DNA of 58,853 bases from the NCBI RefSeq assembly GCF_000987955.1, contig NZ_LAZU01000041.1:1-58853 (forward strand). The letters are read 5' to 3'. Below, one piece after another: positions 55,618-58,853 of this stretch. Both the position numbers and the translations under genes were made by a program. Each line of letters opens with the position of its first letter. Position 1 is the stretch's first letter. The notes below the pieces were generated by a model. That model ran no database searches. It was not told the DNA's origin and was given only the letters and a program-made list of their open reading frames with translations. The DNA comes from Paenibacillus sp. DMB20 (lineage in GTDB: Bacteria; Bacillota; Bacilli; Paenibacillales; Paenibacillaceae).

Positions 55618-56616
55618 TTAATCCATTTTTACTTCACGATGAGGCAACATTTTTAGATATTCGCTCGGATTGTATCCATAAATTTTGCGGAAAGCTGCCG
55701 TGAAATTGCTGACGTTGCTGTAGCCAACAGACACGGCCGCTTCCCCGACATTCATCCGCTGCACTTCCATATAATAAAGGGCCTTTTCCATCCTTTGCTT
55801 GCGCACCAGTTCAAATACGGTCATGCCAAAACGTTCCCGAAAACCCTTTTTCAGCTTGAATTCATTGAGTCCGATCTTTCTGGAGAGTTCTTGAATTGAC
55901 ATTGGGTGTTCGAAATGACGTATAACCAGCTCTTTGGCTTGATCCAGCTTCTCCAAGTCATCACGGGTCAAAAATCGGCTTCCTTCCGCCGCCTTATGTT
56001 CAGCTACTCCACCATACAAAGCGATTAGCTCCATGGCTTTGCTTTCCATGTATAACCTCTTCATCGCCCCGTCATAAGAACAGTTCAGCATATCCGAAAC
56101 ACATCTATGGATTTCCGGCGTATTCGGGTATTTATCGATTCGGCCCTTATGCCGCTGCAACCAGGATTCCATCCTATGTTTCTCGGTAATATCGGCCGCG
56201 TAATGAAACAACTCCTGCGGAGATAACCGGATTTCCACCATATGATTGCGGATATTGGCTTTCATCTCTTCATACACCAATTCATTTTCGAAAAACAAAA
56301 CGTTGCCCGTCCAGTTATCCGTCAAGTTTTCCTTGCCATCCCACTCGCAATAAATTTCGCCATTAAGGCAATAGCTTAATTCAAATAGCGGACAAGCTTC
56401 CTGAATATGCAGCTTCATATTCTGCTTGTAGGTTATGTCAGTCACCACGATTTCCATACCGGAGCGGATTCGCGTCCTGAGGATAAATCCCTGCCCAACT
56501 TCAGGCGGGATGGAAATATGCTGCTCCGATGCACAATACAGCGATTGCCCTTGCATGAGGTTCGCAAATTGATCGAAGAGGCTGTGAACCTCTCTATTAA
56601 TGATATTCAAAGTCAC
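55618..56616 (-). CDS. AraC-family regulator (PchR/siderophore type)
   Basis: 332 residues, intact, from a GTG at 56616 with AAGGTG upstream. The C-terminal 100 residues form the double helix-turn-helix (SIQELSRKIGLNEFKLKKGF, VGEAAVSVGYSNVSNFTAAF, then RKIYGYNPSEYLK). The N-terminal domain has LSYCLNGEIYCEWDG, as in the siderophore-sensing PchR group. It lies upstream of the Fur-box-controlled ABC genes in the same direction, so it probably activates them when its siderophore is present. Confidence 0.8.
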   Translation of the reverse strand: MTLNIINREVHSLFDQFANLMQGQSLYCASEQHISIPPEVGQGFILRTRIRSGMEIVVTDITYKQNMKLHIQEACPLFELSYCLNGEIYCEWDGKENLTDNWTGNVLFFENELVYEEMKANIRNHMVEIRLSPQELFHYAADITEKHRMESWLQRHKGRIDKYPNTPEIHRCVSDMLNCSYDGAMKRLYMESKAMELIALYGGVAEHKAAEGSRFLTRDDLEKLDQAKELVIRHFEHPMSIQELSRKIGLNEFKLKKGFRERFGMTVFELVRKQRMEKALYYMEVQRMNVGEAAVSVGYSNVSNFTAAFRKIYGYNPSEYLKMLPHREVKMD

Positions 56617-56767
56617 GTCGGCACCTTCTTACTTGGTTAACTGGCATTAGCTGCATTGTACTCTGTATGCCCCGGGGAAGACAACTGTGTTTTTTCACGC
56701 CTGACGCTTTTGAATAAGTAACTATCCCCTTGCAGACCATTATTAGTCATCTGCCAAACACCGATGC

Positions 56768-57230
56768 TTATCTATGCTGCTTCATTTTTTTCATCGTTTC
56801 GATGTTTCCGCTCACGATTGCACCGATATATTGATTGATGACTTCGACAACGTAATTCCACCATTGGATGTCCAGCAGTTCATCGATGACCTCCGGCGCG
56901 AAACGCTTTCGAATAGCCTTGGCAGGATTACCGCCAACGATGGTATAAGGCTCCACGTCTTTAACGACGACGGCTTCAGCGGCGATTATCGCTCCTTCTC
57001 CGACATGGACGCCTTGCATGATGGTTGCCCGGCTTCCAATCCAGGCATCATAGCCAATGACCGTATCGCCTTTTAAGCTTGATCTCTTCCAGCGTAGGCG
57101 TAAACGCCTCCCAGCCTCTGCCGAAAATATTAAACGGATAGGTAGAGCCGTCGATTCGATGGTTGCCGCCATCCATCATAAACCTAAATAAGCTTCTAAC
57201 ACTTAGGGGTAACATTTCGGACATTACCAA
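56768..57230 (-). pseudogene. Vat/CatB-type xenobiotic acetyltransferase, 5' truncated and frameshifted
   Basis: A left-handed beta-helix acetyltransferase: FMMDGGNHRIDGSTYPFNIF and GDTVIGYDAWIGSRATIMQG, then AIIAAEAVVVKDVEPYTIVG, GNPAKAIRKRFAP and LLDIQWWNYV. This is close to streptogramin (Vat) and chloramphenicol (CatB-type) acetyltransferases and contains the catalytic His region (GGNHR). About 70 N-terminal residues are replaced by unrelated sequence and the frame slips near 57075. It lies at the edge of the second cassette-like stretch. Confidence 0.75.
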
Positions 57231-57279
57231 TTTCTTCAGACAATACGGAAGGACAAATATGAGCTGTTTTTAATTCAAG

Positions 57280-57700
57280 TTATATTGATAAATTTTCGAT
57301 CTTGGATATTATTTTGTTATATATTACTTTCATATGAGATTCATTAGAATACATATTTATTTCCCTAAACGGAATCCATTGAACACTGCTGTTCTCATCA
57401 GGCTTAACAACAAGTGTTTCATTTTCATCACCCTCTAACAAATAGGCAACTGATAAGTGTAAGTCTCCGTCTGCATGTCCTCCTGCCCAAGACCAAGAAT
57501 TGAATATATTATGATGTACCATTAAAGCTTTATTTCTATTTTTGTTTACAACAAAAGCGGAGCTTGTTACATGTGCAATTTCATTATCTCTTGTTAGAAC
57601 ATCATCAAACATTTCCAAACATTTAAGAATGACCTCTTTATCTTTTTTTTTCTTGTTTATTAAAAACTGTATAATTTTTTTATGGATTTTTTTAAAGCTT
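57280..57700 (-). pseudogene. Nudix-family hydrolase lacking its Nudix box
   Basis: The flanks read CLEMFDDVLTRDNEIAHVTS and NSWSWAGGHADGD, then abruptly LHLSVAYLLEGDENETLVVK and DENSSVQWIPFREINMYSNE. Intact relatives have about 45 residues between GGHADGD and the LHLSVAY strand, including the catalytic box GX5EX7REUXEEXGU. That segment is exactly absent and the frame is kept. The start is unclear, near an A-rich tract at about 57690. It cannot be a functional Nudix enzyme. Confidence 0.65.
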
Positions 57701-57795
57701 TCTTCCCCTTTGCTCGAAATGTAACTAAATATTTATTTTTTTATCGAACTTATGTATCCCTGTTAAAAGAATTCTGGAACTTACAACATTATTAA

Positions 57796-57818
57796 TCTAA
57801 ACTGCCCGTTAGCTTAAC
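57796..57818. repeat. Cassette boundary word (type a)
   Basis: TCTAAACTGCCCGTTAGCTT, about 20 bases after the APH-like stop. Confidence 0.7.
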
Positions 57819-57838
57819 CATGACTTACTATTTCAGAA

Positions 57839-58520
57839 TCATATTAGACTCAATAGCTCATCACGGAGTTCGTAATAAGAATCATTCCATCCCATCTTCG
57901 AGTAAAAGCGTAATCCTATCTATCCATTATAATATTTAGCCCCAATTAATCTCTCTTTAAAATTCGGTATGGTAATACCCATTTCTTGCTGATAATTTCG
58001 GTAAATTTGGACCAGATCGAGATTCAAGTATGTTTTTTATGTGCCAGTCTAAAGTTGCAATGTCGATAAGAAAATCTCCATATTTTCCATTGCTATCAAT
58101 GACTCCAGTTATTCGTTGCCCATCAGTTAAAAATGTTGTACTGGTGGAAATCACCGTGAATAAAATAACAATATGGTTCATTGTAGGTAGAATAAGCTAA
58201 CAATCTGTTGTAGAATTCATCAAACACATCTTTCTCTAGACAGGATGTTTTGAATAAGCTGTGCCAGCCTTCCCAGAAGCTATCCGCTTGTTCTTCAGCA
58301 TAGGTAGCAATAATATGTTCTCTCCAGGAATTATAAGTACCATCACCACTAGAATTTATCACCCCATATCCTTTTGTTGTTCCTAATTTTACCTGGTTCA
58401 TTCGTGTTGGAATCTGAATGACCTCCGGAAGCATTCTCTGTTGTTGCTCATAAGAGCAACTGTTCAGAATCTGTCCAGCTATCTTTTCTGAAAAAAAACT
58501 CCCAGCTAAATCGCAGACAT
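57839..58520 (-). pseudogene. Aminoglycoside-phosphotransferase-like kinase, 5' deleted and frameshifted
   Basis: The APH motif YFIHGDFHQYNIF (HGDxxxxN) is followed after a slip by RITGVIDSNGKYGDFLIDIA with the DFG-equivalent Asp. The ATG at 58520 behind AGGAGG opens only a four-codon frame; the kinase reading begins in another frame at DLAGSFFSEKIAGQILNSCS. The first part of the enzyme was replaced by the leader of another unit. A C-terminal stop lies near 57839. A resistance-type or small-molecule kinase; substrate unknown. Confidence 0.65.
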
Positions 58521-58642
58521 GAGATCCTCCTGTAATTTTTATGTTATTATCTCGCATTAATTTCTCTAACGTCTTACCCACGAACTTCGAGAATTAACTT
58601 GATAATGTAGATATTCGCGAAATTATTGAGCTATCCTGCCCG
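58521..58642 (-). promoter_or_regulatory. Cassette leader shared with the GNAT unit, with boundary word
   Basis: Same sequence as 22646-22769 with few differences: AGGAGGATCTC, AATGCGAGATAATAACA, TTCGCGAATATCTACATTA and CTATCCTGCCCGTTAGCT. Confidence 0.65.
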
Positions 58643-58712
58643 TTAGCTGAAAAGACAGCCGATGATCTCAGCTGCCTTTCGTCATGGTGCTATCGTGTCC
58701 CGTTAGTTCAAT
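58628..58712. repeat. Boundary words a and b around a hairpin
   Basis: CTATCCTGCCCGTTAGCTGA, the hairpin-forming GCAGCTGAGATCATCGGCTG (minus strand), then CTATCGTGTCCCGTTAGTTC 60 bases on. It shows both direct-repeat variants flanking one terminator. Confidence 0.7.
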
Positions 58713-58725
58713 AAAAGAGCGACTA

Positions 58726-58853
58726 ATCGGTAATCGGCTCATGTTCTTGTCCTTTACGGCAATCGGTACAATTCTTGTCTTTAACTCGGGACAAGAACTT
58801 GTACCGATAAAACAAAAGAAGCTGAAACTAAGCGACTTTTAAGCATACATGTT
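58726..58853. repeat. Dispersed terminator repeat, subfamily A, runs off the window
   Basis: ATCGGTAATCGGCTCATG, GGACAAGAACTTGTACCG and a degenerate terminator (AAGCTGAAACTAAGCGAC). Confidence 0.75.

Overview
The window reads as the chromosome of a Bacillales Firmicute, most likely a Paenibacillus-like member of the Paenibacillaceae. The signs are strong AGGAGG-type ribosome binding sites, a T-box riboswitch, a copper-amine-oxidase-domain surface protein beside an LRR protein that carries the same domain, a CD3324-family regulator, DXP-independent vitamin B6 synthesis (PdxS/PdxT) and MocR regulators. This is inference; no rRNA or species marker is present.

Region 1 (1-22.8 kb) is accessory DNA. 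It begins with the end of an IS3-family element. A TetR/operator-controlled SDR-hydrolase fusion, an arsDA relic and a T-box-controlled short alanyl-tRNA synthetase paralogue follow. From about 7 to 22.7 kb nearly all genes lie on the minus strand: two GNATs, chloramphenicol-phosphotransferase-like kinases, nucleotidyltransferases, a GDSL esterase, secreted and surface proteins and orphans. They are separated by two recurrent sequence types: a short boundary word containing CCCGTTAGCTTAA, and a structured repeat of about 120-150 bp that includes a terminator. Together they give a gene-cassette-like layout. The same pattern returns at 57.8-58.9 kb (Nudix relic, APH-like gene).

Region 2 (23.3-26 kb) holds ctaB, tRNA-Cys, a HAD phosphatase and a LysR regulator.

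Region 3 (26.1-50.3 kb) is the main discovery candidate, a vitamin B6 (PLP) island. Twelve fold-type-I PLP proteins, both PLP synthase subunits (PdxS and PdxT, 11 kb apart) and two YggS/PLPBP carriers occur in 23 kb. The apparent minus-strand operons are: decarboxylase-hemL-sufS-amidotransferase; glyA-serC; serA-yggS-benE'-pdxS-argD'; folB-MOSC-hemL'-yggS2-metB'-malY; and pdxT-hisC-peroxiredoxin. Two paralogous MocR regulators lie on the plus strand. A shared sequence of about 60 bp, with repeated ATCCA words next to an extended -10 (TGATATACT), sits upstream of glyA/mocR1, serA and folB/mocR2. It looks like a MocR operator tying serine/one-carbon metabolism to PLP supply. A second palindrome, CCTATCATTGCGATAGG, and close relatives recur at lysR, the decarboxylase, a thioredoxin-like gene and pdxT/psd.

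Region 4 (50.7-57.3 kb) carries a nucleotidyltransferase and a Fur-box-controlled siderophore ABC system with a coupled MFS exporter and an AraC regulator, then a truncated Vat/CatB-like acetyltransferase.

Two kinds of damage run through the window. Most frameshifts fall in homopolymer runs of six or more bases, which suggests uncorrected long-read indels rather than true decay. Separately, several genes (argD, metB, hemL2, benE, the second CPT, Nudix) have lost their catalytic middle while keeping both ends. That cannot be homopolymer error and is worth explaining.
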